This document shows, in pieces, positions 16,862 through 26,404 of a stretch of DNA of 64,000 nucleotides. The first letter of the stretch is position 1, and the number at the start of each line of letters is the position of its first letter. A program made the translations under genes and the position numbers. Source of the DNA: Falcatimonas sp. MSJ-15 (lineage in GTDB: Bacteria; Bacillota; Clostridia; Lachnospirales; Lachnospiraceae); the NCBI RefSeq assembly GCF_018918265.1, contig NZ_JAHLQC010000002.1, positions 124,001 to 188,000 of the forward strand. The letters are read 5' to 3'. The notes beneath the pieces were generated by a model, which worked only from the letters and a program-made list of their open reading frames with translations, ran no database searches and was not told the origin of the DNA.

Positions 16862-18193
16862 TTATGGTTCAAGTCTTGACAGATCTCTTGGGAATAGAGT
16901 TGTCTCTCTTACATTATCTTCACCTATAAGCTTCATTGTAAGTCGTTCAAGTCCAATTCCAAGACCACCATGAGGTGGCATACCATGTTTGAATGTATCA
17001 AGATATTGTTCCATTCCTTCTGTCGTCATACCACGCTTCTCTATCTTCTCAAGAAGTTCATTATAATCATGAATTCTCTGACCACCAGTTGTAATCTCAA
17101 GCCCATGATATAAAAGATCAAAACTTAATGTAAACTTATCATCAGCTGGATCATCCATTGCATAGAATGGTCTTTTCTTAGATGGATAATGTGTTACAAA
17201 TACAAAGTCTGCATCATATTCTTCTTTAAAATACTGTCCTATAAGTGCTTCTTCTTCAGGTTCAAGATCATATGGATTACGAATCTTTCTATTATATTTT
17301 TCTGCAACTTTTTCTTTAGCTTCGTCAAATCTTACTGTTGGTATTGTATCAGTCTTAGGAAGTGTTATATTAAGTATCTTAAGTTCTTTGGCATATTCTC
17401 TTTCAAGAAGTCTGGTCATATACTGTAAAAATCCTGTCTCCATCTTCATAATATCTTCAAATCCATCAATATATCCCATCTCAAAATCAAGACTTGTATA
17501 CTCATTAAGATGTCTCTTAGTATTATGTTTCTCAGCTCTAAATACCGGTGCTGTCTCAAATACTCTCTCAAATACTCCAACCATCATCTGTTTATAAAAC
17601 TGTGGACTCTGCTGTAATACTGCCGGTCTGTGAAAATACTCAAGTCTAAAAAGGTTAGCTCCACCTTCTGCACTTTTTGCTCCAAGCTTAGGAGTATGAA
17701 TCTCTGTAAATCCTTCCGAATATAGATAATCTCTAAATGCCCTTGTAACACCTTCCTGTATTCTAAATTTTGCTCTTTCTCTCACATTTCTAAGAGATAG
17801 TGAACGATAATTTAGGTTAGCTTCAAGTGATGTATTAAGTTTCCACTTATTAACTGCAAGAGGCATCGGTGCTGCAGGTACTGATAGAACTTTTACATTT
17901 TTTATTCTTATCTCAAATCCATTAGGTGCTCTGTCTTCTCTTACTGCTGTTCCTTCTATGCAAACAGTCATCTCTTCTTTAAGGTCTTTTTCATAAGTTC
18001 TCTCTGCGTCTTTCTCAAGTACGCACTGTACAAGTCCTTCTCTCTTTCTAAGTATTACAAATTCTACTTCACCCATATCTCTAATGCTGTGAATTGCTCC
18101 TGTTACTTTTACTTCTGTATCAAAAAGCTCTTTTTCAATTATCTCACTAATCTCTACAGTCTCTTTTGGTGTTACACCTTGAATAAATTCCAT
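16862..18193 (-). CDS. aspS: archaeal-type aspartyl-tRNA synthetase, probably non-discriminating
   Basis: Class IIb synthetase that charges tRNA with aspartate. At 443 residues it is far shorter than the bacterial AspRS (about 590) because it lacks the GAD insertion, and its blocks match the archaeal form: IRDMGEVEFVILRKREGLVQ, TEIHTPKLGAKSAEGGANLF, QSPQFYKQMMV, FRAEKHNTKRHLNEYTSLD, and motif 3 GGLGIGLERLTMKL. Residue His35 (GAIHSIRD) falls where tRNA(Asp)-specific archaeal enzymes have Trp and relaxed ones have His. It precedes gatC, gatA and gatB behind an Asn-type T-box. Together these suggest that it makes Asp-tRNA(Asn) for GatCAB. A separate bacterial AspRS for protein synthesis is expected elsewhere in the genome but is not in this window. 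Confidence 0.9.
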   Translation of the reverse strand: MEFIQGVTPKETVEISEIIEKELFDTEVKVTGAIHSIRDMGEVEFVILRKREGLVQCVLEKDAERTYEKDLKEEMTVCIEGTAVREDRAPNGFEIRIKNVKVLSVPAAPMPLAVNKWKLNTSLEANLNYRSLSLRNVRERAKFRIQEGVTRAFRDYLYSEGFTEIHTPKLGAKSAEGGANLFRLEYFHRPAVLQQSPQFYKQMMVGVFERVFETAPVFRAEKHNTKRHLNEYTSLDFEMGYIDGFEDIMKMETGFLQYMTRLLEREYAKELKILNITLPKTDTIPTVRFDEAKEKVAEKYNRKIRNPYDLEPEEEALIGQYFKEEYDADFVFVTHYPSKKRPFYAMDDPADDKFTLSFDLLYHGLEITTGGQRIHDYNELLEKIEKRGMTTEGMEQYLDTFKHGMPPHGGLGIGLERLTMKLIGEDNVRETTLFPRDLSRLEP

Positions 18194-18342
18194 ACTAATC
18201 TCTCCTTTTTCATATCTGTCTGATTAATTTGTTACTTATTCCAGGACTTTGGCTCGTTGCTTTTGTAATCATAAGAAGAATTGATTATTACACTGCTGCC
18301 GACTGCTTATATAAGCATGAACTTTTGCTCATTATTGCATAA

Positions 18343-18680
18343 AAAAAGTCCCGGAATATCTTTAAAATATTCCGGGACGGATAAAATTCTATATCCGCGG
18401 TACCACCCGCATTGAAAGCTGTGGCGTCGTGTTCAACCCATTACTCAGCTCTCCACTTAATTACACTTAACGCGTGTTCACGTACAGACCTACTAATTAT
18501 AGACTTCATAATACTTATATTAAGATGCATCAATGTAATAATTCATCTATATGTTCAATCTGTCTGCTCCAGAGTGTTCCCATGGTAACTTCCATCTAAA
18601 GGTGCTTTCAGTCGGTGACACCTTCTTCCTGTTGACTTTCATAACCTGAGTCTCTTTCATTGCTTTACTCTATTAAAGAT
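18343..18680 (-). promoter_or_regulatory. T-box leader, asparagine specifier
   Basis: On the minus strand the leader carries the T-box sequence AATGCGGGTGGTACCGCGG (18395-18413) and then a strong intrinsic terminator, a 12-bp stem GTCCCGGAATAT/ATATTCCGGGAC with seven T (18341-18379). In Stem I the specifier loop reads GGAACACTCTGG. The codon AAC at 18576-18578 followed by A aligns with TGG-A in the Trp T-box at 47934. Uncharged tRNA(Asn) should therefore allow readthrough into aspS-gatCAB. The specifier call rests on hand alignment. Confidence 0.9.
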
Positions 18681-18686
18681 ACGCTT

Positions 18687-18715
18687 ATATTAGCACACCA
18701 TTTTTTGATATGCAA
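18687..18715 (-). promoter_or_regulatory. promoter of the AspRS-gatCAB operon
   Basis: TTGCAT (18710-18715) and TAATAT (18687-18692) with a 17-bp spacer lie immediately upstream of the T-box leader. From here to 18890 the DNA is AT-rich and I see no gene. Confidence 0.7.
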
Positions 18716-18890
18716 CCCCTTTTTTCAAAAAAATGATGATTTTTATATAAAACTTATATTTTTAACCTATCCATTCCCGATATTTTTATACTGTTCAAAA
18801 ATTTCTTTAAAAATTAACTCATATAAGCTTTATATTTTTAATCTCATCAAACGTGAAAAGACTTTACCACGCTTTGATAAAGATTCAAAA

Positions 18891-18920
18891 AGAGAGTACA
18901 AGTTGTATCTTATACTCTCT
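18891..18920 (-). terminator. terminator after dapL
   Basis: A 12-bp stem (18891-18902 and 18909-18920, one G-T pair) with a 6-nt loop is followed on the minus strand by five T. It lies 130 bp past the dapL stop. Confidence 0.75.
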
Positions 18921-18995
18921 CATTGTTATATCTATATCTTATCAGATAATCAATCATCTTAAAAACAATATAAAACAATCTGATATTTTTTGTTC

Positions 18996-19055
18996 TATAA
19001 GCATACTGTAAGTATGCTATAAACATACTACATGCATATTATATACATACTATAA
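18996..19055. repeat. degenerate short repeats at the dapL 3' end
   Basis: TATGC/TATGT-TATA blocks of about 11 bp repeat five times, starting at the final codons of dapL (GCATTATAG) and running downstream. GCATACTGTAAGTATGC also forms a 7-bp dyad. The array is much more decayed than those at lysR, gatB and the ANTAR gene. Confidence 0.5.
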
Positions 19056-20264
19056 TGCTTTGATTCTCTCAATTGCCTTTAATGTATTCTCGTATGATCC
19101 AAATGCTGTAAGTCTAAAGTATCCTTCACCACTTGGTCCGAATCCTGAACCAGGTGTACCTACTACATTGGCTTTATTTAATAACAGATCAAAGAATTCC
19201 CATGATGTTAACTTATCAGGTGTCTTTAACCAGATATATGGTGCATTAATACCACCTGATACTGTATATCCGGCTGATGCAAGACCTTCTCTGATTAATT
19301 TTGCATTATTCATATAATAAGCTATCTGCTTAGCTGTCTGTTCCTGTCCTGCTGCTGAATATACCGCTTCACCAGCTTTTTGAACAATATATGGTGCTCC
19401 ATTAAATTTAGTTCCCTGACGTCTTGCCCATAGACTGTTAAGTTTAACATCTCCACACTTAAGATCCATTGGAATAACTGTAAATCCAAGTCTTGTTCCT
19501 GTAAATCCAGCATTCTTAGAGAAACTTCTAAGTTCAATGGCACATGTTCTTGCACCTTCACATTCATAGATTGTATGAGGAACATTGCTCTCTGATATAT
19601 ATGCTTCATAAGCTGCATCGTAGATAATAACAGCACCAACTTTATTAGCATAGTCAACCCATTTTTGAAGTTCGTCTTTAGTAATTGTTGAACCTGTTGG
19701 ATTATTAGGGAAGCACAGATATATAATATCAGGTGTCTCAGTTGGAAGTTCAGGTGCAAAATTAGTACTTGCTGTACAAGGCATATAGATTACATCGCTC
19801 CATTTTTGAAGGTCAGGAAGATACTCACCTGTTCTTCCACTCATTGCATTAGTATCAACATATACCGGATATACTGGATCACATACAGCAATCTTATTAT
19901 CAAGTCCAAAGATATCTCCAATATTACCTGAATCACTCTTAGCTCCATCACTTATAAACACTTCATCAATGCTTATATCAGCACCACGTTTTTTATAATC
20001 ATTCTCAACGATAGCTTTTCTAAGGAATTCATATCCAAGATCAGGTGCATATCCTTTGAATGTCTCAGCTTTTGACATCTCATCAACTGCACCATGAAGT
20101 GCGTCAATTATAGCTGGTGCAAGTGGCTGTGTAACGTCACCTATACCAAGGCTTATTACTTCTCTGTCAGGATTGGCACTCTTATATTCTTTTACTTTTT
20201 TTCCAATAGTTGAGAAAAGATAGCTTCCTGGTAATTTTAAATAGTTTTCATTAATTTTAAACAT
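19050..20264 (-). CDS. dapL: LL-diaminopimelate aminotransferase
   Basis: PLP enzyme that makes LL-diaminopimelate directly from tetrahydrodipicolinate and glutamate, bypassing three steps of the lysine and peptidoglycan pathway. At 404 residues it has the normal length. Family blocks are [20 protein letters not shown] at the start, [27 protein letters not shown], and the PLP-lysine motif [16 protein letters not shown] near residue 240. It is the DapL type found in Clostridia. dapF, whose enzyme acts next, lies 21 bp upstream in the same operon. The final codons overlap degenerate short repeats. Confidence 0.96.
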   Translation of the reverse strand: MFKINENYLKLPGSYLFSTIGKKVKEYKSANPDREVISLGIGDVTQPLAPAIIDALHGAVDEMSKAETFKGYAPDLGYEFLRKAIVENDYKKRGADISIDEVFISDGAKSDSGNIGDIFGLDNKIAVCDPVYPVYVDTNAMSGRTGEYLPDLQKWSDVIYMPCTASTNFAPELPTETPDIIYLCFPNNPTGSTITKDELQKWVDYANKVGAVIIYDAAYEAYISESNVPHTIYECEGARTCAIELRSFSKNAGFTGTRLGFTVIPMDLKCGDVKLNSLWARRQGTKFNGAPYIVQKAGEAVYSAAGQEQTAKQIAYYMNNAKLIREGLASAGYTVSGGINAPYIWLKTPDKLTSWEFFDLLLNKANVVGTPGSGFGPSGEGYFRLTAFGSYENTLKAIERIKAL

Positions 20265-20285
20265 ATTTTTTCCTCCTTCTATATC

Positions 20286-21131
20286 TTAAAATGGAATCTC
20301 TACTTCACCTTCAAATACAGTAGTTGCAGGTCCTTCCATATATACTACATTATTCTCTCTGTCCCACTCTATCTCTAAGTCACCGCCAAGTAACATAAGA
20401 GTGGCTTTTGTATCACACAGACCATTAAGCACTGTTGCAACAAGTGAAGCACATGCTCCTGTTCCACATGCAAGTGTCTCGCCTGAACCACGTTCCCATA
20501 CTCTCATCTTAAGATGACTTCTATCTATTATCTGAATAAACTCTGTATTAGTTCTTCTTGGGAATATCTTATGATTTTCAAATTTTGGTCCAATAACTTC
20601 TATTGGCAGACTATCAGTATCATCTACATATACTATTGCATGTGGATTACCCATTGATACACAAGTAACTTTGTATGTCTCTCCATCAACTTCAACACTC
20701 TCATCAACAAATTCATCACAATCATCTTGTGCAACAACCGGTATAAGTTCAGGTTTTAATATAGGCTGTCCCATATTAACTCTTACTGAACTTACTTTTC
20801 CATCAACTACATTAAGATCAAGATATTTTATACCAACAAGTGTATCAACAGTTATACTTGTCTTGTCAGTAAGTCCTTTATCATATACAAATTTGCCGAC
20901 ACATCTTATTCCATTGCCACACATCTCTGCCTGAGATCCGTCTGCATTATACATCTCCATAAAAAAATCAGCTTTATCTGATGATTTGATAAGAATAAGT
21001 CCATCTGAACCAATTCCAAAGTGTCTGTCACTTACAAACTCAGATATCTTTGCCGGATTATCAAGTTCTTTTTTAGTACAGTCAACATATACATAATCGT
21101 TACCTATACCCTGCATTTTTGTAAATTTCAT
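20286..21131 (-). CDS. dapF: diaminopimelate epimerase
   Basis: Converts LL- to meso-diaminopimelate for peptidoglycan and lysine, using two cysteines and no cofactor. The 281 residues show both active-site motifs: MCGNGIRC near residue 71 and [11 protein letters not shown] near residue 216. [17 protein letters not shown] is the standard N-terminus. The gene precedes dapL by 21 bp. In the 245-bp gap upstream the only feature seen is the 39-bp tandem repeat that follows the ANTAR gene. Confidence 0.97.
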   Translation of the reverse strand: MKFTKMQGIGNDYVYVDCTKKELDNPAKISEFVSDRHFGIGSDGLILIKSSDKADFFMEMYNADGSQAEMCGNGIRCVGKFVYDKGLTDKTSITVDTLVGIKYLDLNVVDGKVSSVRVNMGQPILKPELIPVVAQDDCDEFVDESVEVDGETYKVTCVSMGNPHAIVYVDDTDSLPIEVIGPKFENHKIFPRRTNTEFIQIIDRSHLKMRVWERGSGETLACGTGACASLVATVLNGLCDTKATLMLLGGDLEIEWDRENNVVYMEGPATTVFEGEVEIPF

Positions 21132-21245
21132 ATTATTTTCTCCTAACTGTCATATAACGATATACTTCTGTAAAATACTCTTTTCAATTACATTATCTGC
21201 CATATAACTTAACTTTCATATTAAATATATCTATAATATTATATA

Positions 21246-21378
21246 TTCATCAGATATATCAGCCATCTTCATATACCTATTCTTCTTAGCAGATATATCA
21301 GCTATCTTCATATATCTATTCCTCTTAGCAAATATATCAACTATCTTCATATACTTATTCTTCTTAGCAGATATATCA
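21246..21378. repeat. 39-bp tandem repeat starting at the ANTAR gene stop codon
   Basis: Three exact-length 39-bp units (21340-21378, 21301-21339, 21262-21300) and a partial fourth begin on the minus strand with TGATATAT. The first TGA is the stop codon of the ANTAR gene. Because 39 is a multiple of three, one other frame stays open through the array and spells ADISAKKNKYMKI, VDIFAKRNRYMKI, ADISAKKNRYMKM, then ADISDEY. Differences between units are mostly conservative in that frame, but no start signal for it is seen. Confidence 0.9.
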
Positions 21379-21921
21379 GCCATATATACTAAGAACCATC
21401 TGCGCAGTTTCCACAAGACTGTTACCACTGTCCATACTGCACTTTTGTATATATCTATGTGCTTCCATCTCAGACATATTATTTCTACTCATTAGCATCT
21501 CTTTAGCTTCATCAATAACAGCCTGTTCTTCTTCGCTCCTCTGTTTTGGAACAAGACGCTTCTTCTTTCTTCGTCTGCTCATATCATTCTCCATCATTGA
21601 GAGTGTATTAATCAGATCATTAACTTTAAGAGGCATTGCAAGACACATAATATTCTGATTAGAACACTGCTCCCAGTATCTTTGTGATGCTACAAGAAGC
21701 ATATCAAAGTCTGAAGTAAGATATTCCTTTAATTCCTTGTAAAGCATATCCTGAAACTTATATCCACATACTATAATTCCACTTTTAAGTCCGTCTGCTG
21801 CATTAATAGCCTGTGCTCCTGTTGTACATGCAGATATTACATTAAATCCACTCCTTACAAGTACATTCTTAATACTCTTCGCCTCTTCAATTTTTGGAAA
21901 GACAACTATTATATTGGTCAA
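21376..21921 (-). CDS. ANTAR-domain antiterminator with a degenerate receiver domain
   Basis: RNA-binding regulator of 181 residues. The N-terminal part (about 1-115) has a response-regulator fold pattern (NIIVVFPKIEEAKSIKNVLV, SGFNVISACTTGAQA), but where a phospho-acceptor Asp is expected it reads SGIIVCGYKFQDM, so it is probably not phosphorylated. The ANTAR domain (about 125-181) has the three-helix pattern AKEMLMSRNNMSEMEAHRYIQ and ends VETAQMVLSIYG. The start is a TTG at 21921, with GGAGGTG about 6 nt before it. It follows glnA by 36 bp, so it probably controls nitrogen genes by antitermination, as in other Clostridia. Its dual-hairpin RNA target was not found in this window. Confidence 0.88.
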   Translation of the reverse strand: MTNIIVVFPKIEEAKSIKNVLVRSGFNVISACTTGAQAINAADGLKSGIIVCGYKFQDMLYKELKEYLTSDFDMLLVASQRYWEQCSNQNIMCLAMPLKVNDLINTLSMMENDMSRRRKKKRLVPKQRSEEEQAVIDEAKEMLMSRNNMSEMEAHRYIQKCSMDSGNSLVETAQMVLSIYG

Positions 21922-21957
21922 ATTCTACACCTCCACCTAATTTCCAGTTATTAAAAA

Positions 21958-23289
21958 CTAAAATTTGTGAAGGTATTCATCTAACTCCCATGCTGATACC
22001 TGAGTACGGTACTCATTCCATTCTGCAAGTTTCGCTTCAACATATTTTTGTGATAAATGAGGACCAAGAACATCCATTATATACTTATCTTTTTTAAGTT
22101 CTTCTATAGCTGAATAAAGATCAACAGGAAGTCTCTCTATATTCATCTCATCCATCATAGCATCTGACATCTCAAACACATTGCAATTAACACTCGCTGG
22201 TGGTGTAAGGCCTCTTCTTATTCCATCAAGTCCTGCTGCAAGGCATACTGCTATCACAAGATAAGGATTAGCTGCAGGATCGGGACTTCTAAGTTCAACT
22301 CTTGTTGCATCTCCTTTAGCAGTTGGAATTCTTATAAGCGGACTTCTGTTAGTAGCGCTCCATACAATATGCACAGGTGCTTCATAGCCTGGTATAAGTC
22401 TCTTATATGAATTAACAATCGGATTAGCAATTGCTGTTATAGCTTTTATATGTTCCATAATTCCTGCTATGAACTGATAAGCAATCTCACTAAGACCATT
22501 CTTATCATTCTCATCAAAAAATACATTCTTACCATCTTTTGATAAAGACATATTAACATGCATACCTGAACCATTAACGCCTGTTTTAGGCTTTGGCATA
22601 AATGTTGCATGAAGTCCATGTCTCTTGGCTATTGTCTTAACAGTAAGTTTTAATGTCATAATATTATCTGCCATCATAAGTGCTTCACCATACTTTATAT
22701 CAACTTCATGCTGTGCAGGTGCTGCTTCATGATGAGAAGCTTCTACTATAAATCCCATATCTTCAAGTGTAAGCACTATATCACGTCTTGCATTCTCTCC
22801 CATATCAACCGGTCCAAGGTCAAAATAACCTGCCCTCTCATGTGTCTCTGTTGTTGGAAGACCAAGATCATCTGTGTGAAAAAGGAAAAATTCACATTCA
22901 GGTCCTACTAAAAACTCATATCCCATGCTCTTTGCATCCTCAATAACATTCTTAAGAACACGTCTTGGATCTCCGGCAAATGGCTTGCCATCAGGTGTAT
23001 ATACGTCACATATCAGTCTTGCAACTTTTCCCTGTTGTGGACGCCATGGAAAAATCTCAAAACTGTCATAATCCGGATGCAGATACATATCTGACTCCTC
23101 GATTCTTACAAATCCTTCGATTGATGAACCATCAAACATACACTCATTATTAAGTGCCTTTTCAAGCTGACTTGATGTTATTGCAACATTTTTAAGTGTT
23201 CCAAGAATATCTGTAAACTGAAGTCTGATAAATTCAACATCCTCTTCCTCAACCATTCTGATGATATCCTGTTTCGTATATTTACTCAT
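21958..23289 (-). CDS. glnA: glutamine synthetase, type I
   Basis: ATP-dependent synthesis of glutamine from glutamate and ammonia, forming a cytoplasmic dodecamer. At 443 residues it matches the Gram-positive GSI-alpha form, which lacks the adenylylation loop. Landmarks are [18 protein letters not shown], the metal and ATP blocks GPECEFFLF and [23 protein letters not shown], and [18 protein letters not shown]. No adenylylation Tyr motif is apparent. AAAGGAG precedes the ATG, and a promoter (TTGACA at 23354-23359) lies upstream. The ANTAR gene follows in the same operon. Confidence 0.97.
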   Translation of the reverse strand: MSKYTKQDIIRMVEEEDVEFIRLQFTDILGTLKNVAITSSQLEKALNNECMFDGSSIEGFVRIEESDMYLHPDYDSFEIFPWRPQQGKVARLICDVYTPDGKPFAGDPRRVLKNVIEDAKSMGYEFLVGPECEFFLFHTDDLGLPTTETHERAGYFDLGPVDMGENARRDIVLTLEDMGFIVEASHHEAAPAQHEVDIKYGEALMMADNIMTLKLTVKTIAKRHGLHATFMPKPKTGVNGSGMHVNMSLSKDGKNVFFDENDKNGLSEIAYQFIAGIMEHIKAITAIANPIVNSYKRLIPGYEAPVHIVWSATNRSPLIRIPTAKGDATRVELRSPDPAANPYLVIAVCLAAGLDGIRRGLTPPASVNCNVFEMSDAMMDEMNIERLPVDLYSAIEELKKDKYIMDVLGPHLSQKYVEAKLAEWNEYRTQVSAWELDEYLHKF

Positions 23290-23329
23290 ACCTGTATTTC
23301 TCCTTTTACTAATTTTAAAAACTGTTTAA

Positions 23330-23359
23330 ATTTTAAATCATTTAATGCTTTAATGTCAA
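23330..23359 (-). promoter_or_regulatory. promoter of glnA
   Basis: Perfect -35 TTGACA (23354-23359) and TAAAAT (23330-23335) are 18 bp apart on the minus strand, 40 bp upstream of glnA. No GlnR-type dyad was recognised. Confidence 0.55.
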
Positions 23360-23450
23360 TAATATAATAGCCGATATATACTTTACATTATACGGAAATT
23401 TACATTCAATATTTACGAAAAATAAGTTTGACTGACAGGAGGCATTAAAA

Positions 23451-24599
23451 TTGAAAATTCTATTTACAGGTTTACCGATAAAAGAGCATATTCTTACTTC
23501 ATTTAATTTAGTAAAAGAGCTTAAAAAACGTGGGCACAATGTTGCCTATATAATCTCAGAAGAATGGGAAAATAAAGTTACTGAAGCCGGTGCATTATAT
23601 ATTCCGTATGATAATTATCCTATCGAACCAAAAAAACATCATATAAATCGTCTTCAGTTTCGCCACTGTGTCGAGACTACATTAAGAGTTGGTTATGAAT
23701 ATGACTGCATCGTATTTGATGCTGATTTTTATGCAGGTGCCAAGATAGCACATAAACTTGGTAAGAAATATATACGCATATACTATGATATTGCCTATAA
23801 TACAACTACTATCAAAAAGTTCAGACGCTATCTTCCATTTTTTAAACGCTTAAGCCTTACTAAGCCATTCTCATACTTTTTTGCCCTTGGTGAAGCAGGA
23901 CGATACAAAAAAGAACTTAACATATCAGACATTGTAAATGAACTTACACTAAGTACAATATCTGACCTTAATATCTCATTTGTATCAAAAACATTTCAAC
24001 CTGAGAATACATCATTTCCTGAGAAAAACTATGTTTTTACAGGTCCTTCCATGGAGAATAGTAAAGTATCCTGCATCATTCCTTTTAGTGCAATGAATGA
24101 TGCTATTATATTTATATCAGTAGGCTGTAAAACAGATTCTAAATTTCTTAACTACTGCTATGAAGCCTTTAAAAACGCAAGAATCTCTGTAATTATTGCT
24201 TTCGAAAATGGTGCAAATGCTAACATTATAGGTCCTATCCCAGATAACTTCTATGTATATCCTGCAATGCTTCCAAAAGAAGTATTAAAGCGTACAGATC
24301 TATTTATCACAGATGGCAGTTCCGCTAAGATTAATCAGGCTTTATTCTACGGAATCCCTGTTATTGTATATTGTAACAGCCGTACCGACTACTATCTTGC
24401 AAAACGTGTCGAACAGCTTAATCTTGGTAAAAAACTCACTAAAAAAGAGCTTTCGCTTGGCAGACTAAGACAGATAGTAATTGATCTTCTAAAAAATGAT
24501 ACTATCCTTGACAACATAATTATAACAGAAGCAGAGACTAAATTAATGGGAGGAACTTTAAAAGCTGCTGACGCCATTGAAAGTTATATTGCCAAATAA
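23451..24599 (+). CDS. GT-B glycosyltransferase, UDP-glycosyltransferase (MGT-like)
   Basis: A 382-residue cytoplasmic glycosyltransferase of the GT1-like group. The N-terminal domain begins MKILFTGLPIKEHILTSFNL with the typical acceptor-side Rossmann start. The nucleotide-sugar domain near 260-330 has IGPIPDNFYVYPAMLPKEVL and DLFITDGSSAKINQALFYGIPVIVY, the position of the donor-binding loop. Donor and acceptor are unknown. In this family these are often lipids or natural products. The start is TTG at 23451 with GGAGG 8 nt upstream. It is a single-gene unit, divergent from glnA and followed by a strong terminator. Confidence 0.82.
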   Translation: MKILFTGLPIKEHILTSFNLVKELKKRGHNVAYIISEEWENKVTEAGALYIPYDNYPIEPKKHHINRLQFRHCVETTLRVGYEYDCIVFDADFYAGAKIAHKLGKKYIRIYYDIAYNTTTIKKFRRYLPFFKRLSLTKPFSYFFALGEAGRYKKELNISDIVNELTLSTISDLNISFVSKTFQPENTSFPEKNYVFTGPSMENSKVSCIIPFSAMNDAIIFISVGCKTDSKFLNYCYEAFKNARISVIIAFENGANANIIGPIPDNFYVYPAMLPKEVLKRTDLFITDGSSAKINQALFYGIPVIVYCNSRTDYYLAKRVEQLNLGKKLTKKELSLGRLRQIVIDLLKNDTILDNIIITEAETKLMGGTLKAADAIESYIAK

Positions 24600-24643
24600 C
24601 TGTTATTAATTTTATCAATTATAGAGTTCTTATTAAAACAGAT

Positions 24644-24686
24644 AAAAGGATGATAAATCGTCATATACCGACTTTATCATCCTTTT
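24644..24686 (+). terminator. terminator after the glycosyltransferase gene
   Basis: A perfect 14-bp stem (24644-24657 and 24673-24686) with a 15-nt loop ends in TTTTC. It lies 44 bp past the stop and may also serve the convergent GGDEF gene. Confidence 0.8.
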
Positions 24687-24764
24687 CATTTTTATCTATC
24701 ATATAATATATATACTTGTCACTTCGCTTTGTGCAATTCATTTATAAAATTCTCGTTTGTCATA

Positions 24765-24802
24765 GCTGGAAACCCACTACATTTAGGTGGTAGGTAGTTG
24801 AC
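24765..24802 (+). mobile_element. possible orphan IS200/IS605-type right end
   Basis: The stretch GCTGGAAACCCACTAC then ATTTAGGTGGTAGGTAGTTG resembles, from memory, the conserved hairpin-bearing right ends of IS605-family elements, whose 3' part becomes the guide RNA scaffold. CCAC/GTGG-type pairing is present. No tnpA or tnpB is seen on its 5' side, so at most it is a relic. It abuts the stop codon of the first GGDEF gene. Confidence 0.3.
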
Positions 24803-26389
24803 TTATAATGAATCTGTTATATAATATGAGTTCTTACCATTTTGTTTTACTTTATATAGTGCATTATCTGCACTATGAATAAATTCCGAGATATCATATT
24901 CTTCACCTGCACTTACATTAACTGCACCAAGTGATATTGTAACTATATCCGAAAATGGATGCTCACCGAACTCTATATGAGCTTTCGCCATATCATTAAA
25001 TAACCTATCTACAAACTGTTTTAATTCATTATCACTCTTATTAATACCCATAATAATGAACTCATCTCCACCATACCTTACTGTATAATAGTCTTTACCT
25101 GCGCACTTCTTGAGTATATTTGCAACACTTTTAAGACATTCATCACCTGCAAGATGTCCATAAGAATCATTATATATCTTGAAATAATCAATATCAAAGA
25201 TTGCAAGGCATATACTATATCCGTTCCTGTATGCTTTTTCATTAAGTATATTATACTCTTTTGTCAAACCATATCTATTATTAATACCTGTAAGTTCATC
25301 ATATTGGCTTTCTTTTACAAGTTCCTTATTATCCTCACTAAGTTCTATATTGATTACTCTTTCATCTTCAAGCTTCTGTCTGTTATCGATTGATGTTATA
25401 ATAGTCTTCCTTAATTCTTCATAGCATTTTTCACTTACTTTATAATACTCTTTGCACCAATAAATAGACATTTCTTTATTATTCTCTTTATTATACAATT
25501 CTATATATCTGATACATAGCTCTTTTCTTCTTGCATTGGTATACTCTTTTTCACATACTTTTTCCATTATCTTAAGCAGTCTCTTAGCGTCTTTAGTATA
25601 TCCCATGTCAATTAGAATCTCTCCTATATCAATATAACCAATATAACTCTCTATCTCAAAAAAAGAACTCTGTTCATTATCAAAAATCTTCATACATTCT
25701 CTATATGCCACTTCATCTTCACCCAGCTTATGATATATTGTAGCATAAGCTAATATAATATTAATTCTTAGATGTTTGATATAATACTTCTTATCCCCTT
25801 TCACTGCTTTATCGAGATATTCTTTAGCTTTTAGATAGTCACCAAGTTCTACATACTTACTGCTTATATTAATATATGACTGACTCTCACTATATGTAAG
25901 TCCACCATCTTCTTCTCCCTTCATATGACTAATCTCCATACCTTTTTCAAAATATTCTGCTGCACCAACCGCATCACCATTATTATTAATAAGTGTACCT
26001 ATATTATTATATATCATTCCAAGCATCACATAATTCTTATGTTTTTTTGCAATCTTCATAGCTTTATAATAATAATCAAGTGCCAAAAAATCATCCGACT
26101 GAACCATATATATGATCGCTGTTATATTATATCCTTTCATAAGAAGATCATCATAACCATATTTTTTCTGAATCTTCTCTCCCATAAGCATACAATCTAT
26201 AGCTTCACTCATTCTACCGAGTGAGAAAAGAGTATCACCCATATAAAGATAGGCATAAGCTACTTCATACCATTCTTCTTCTTGTATTCCATGATCAAGA
26301 ATCTCTCTGCATATATCATATGCTCTCTTTGGATCATCAAATCTGTATTTCATTACTTTACTATCTTTTTCTTCAAAAAAAGTACTCAT
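24803..26389 (-). CDS. TPR-GGDEF protein, copy 1
   Basis: A soluble 528-residue protein with no signal peptide or membrane segment. Residues 1 to about 330 are helical TPR-like repeats (ICREILDHGIQEEEWYEVAYAYLYMGDTLFSLG, YYYKAMKIAKKHKNYVMLGMIYNNIGTLINN). A charged coiled-coil linker leads to a GGDEF diguanylate cyclase domain at about 360-528 with the intact signature RYGGDEF. The RxxD inhibitory site, five residues before GGDEF in many cyclases, is absent (GKDY). It is expected to make c-di-GMP without product inhibition, with input sensed by the TPR part. It is closely related to the genes at 26405 and 28070 and ends that tandem array, 15 bp after copy 2. Confidence 0.9.
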   Translation of the reverse strand: MSTFFEEKDSKVMKYRFDDPKRAYDICREILDHGIQEEEWYEVAYAYLYMGDTLFSLGRMSEAIDCMLMGEKIQKKYGYDDLLMKGYNITAIIYMVQSDDFLALDYYYKAMKIAKKHKNYVMLGMIYNNIGTLINNNGDAVGAAEYFEKGMEISHMKGEEDGGLTYSESQSYINISSKYVELGDYLKAKEYLDKAVKGDKKYYIKHLRINIILAYATIYHKLGEDEVAYRECMKIFDNEQSSFFEIESYIGYIDIGEILIDMGYTKDAKRLLKIMEKVCEKEYTNARRKELCIRYIELYNKENNKEMSIYWCKEYYKVSEKCYEELRKTIITSIDNRQKLEDERVINIELSEDNKELVKESQYDELTGINNRYGLTKEYNILNEKAYRNGYSICLAIFDIDYFKIYNDSYGHLAGDECLKSVANILKKCAGKDYYTVRYGGDEFIIMGINKSDNELKQFVDRLFNDMAKAHIEFGEHPFSDIVTISLGAVNVSAGEEYDISEFIHSADNALYKVKQNGKNSYYITDSL

Positions 26390-26404
26390 GTCTTAATCTT
26401 CTCC

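Noticed and set aside
21231..21428. 65-codon ORF covering the 39-bp repeats as a gene
   Set aside because: Its start lies inside the ANTAR coding region without a ribosome binding site. I report the repeat and its open frame as a finding but do not call a gene.
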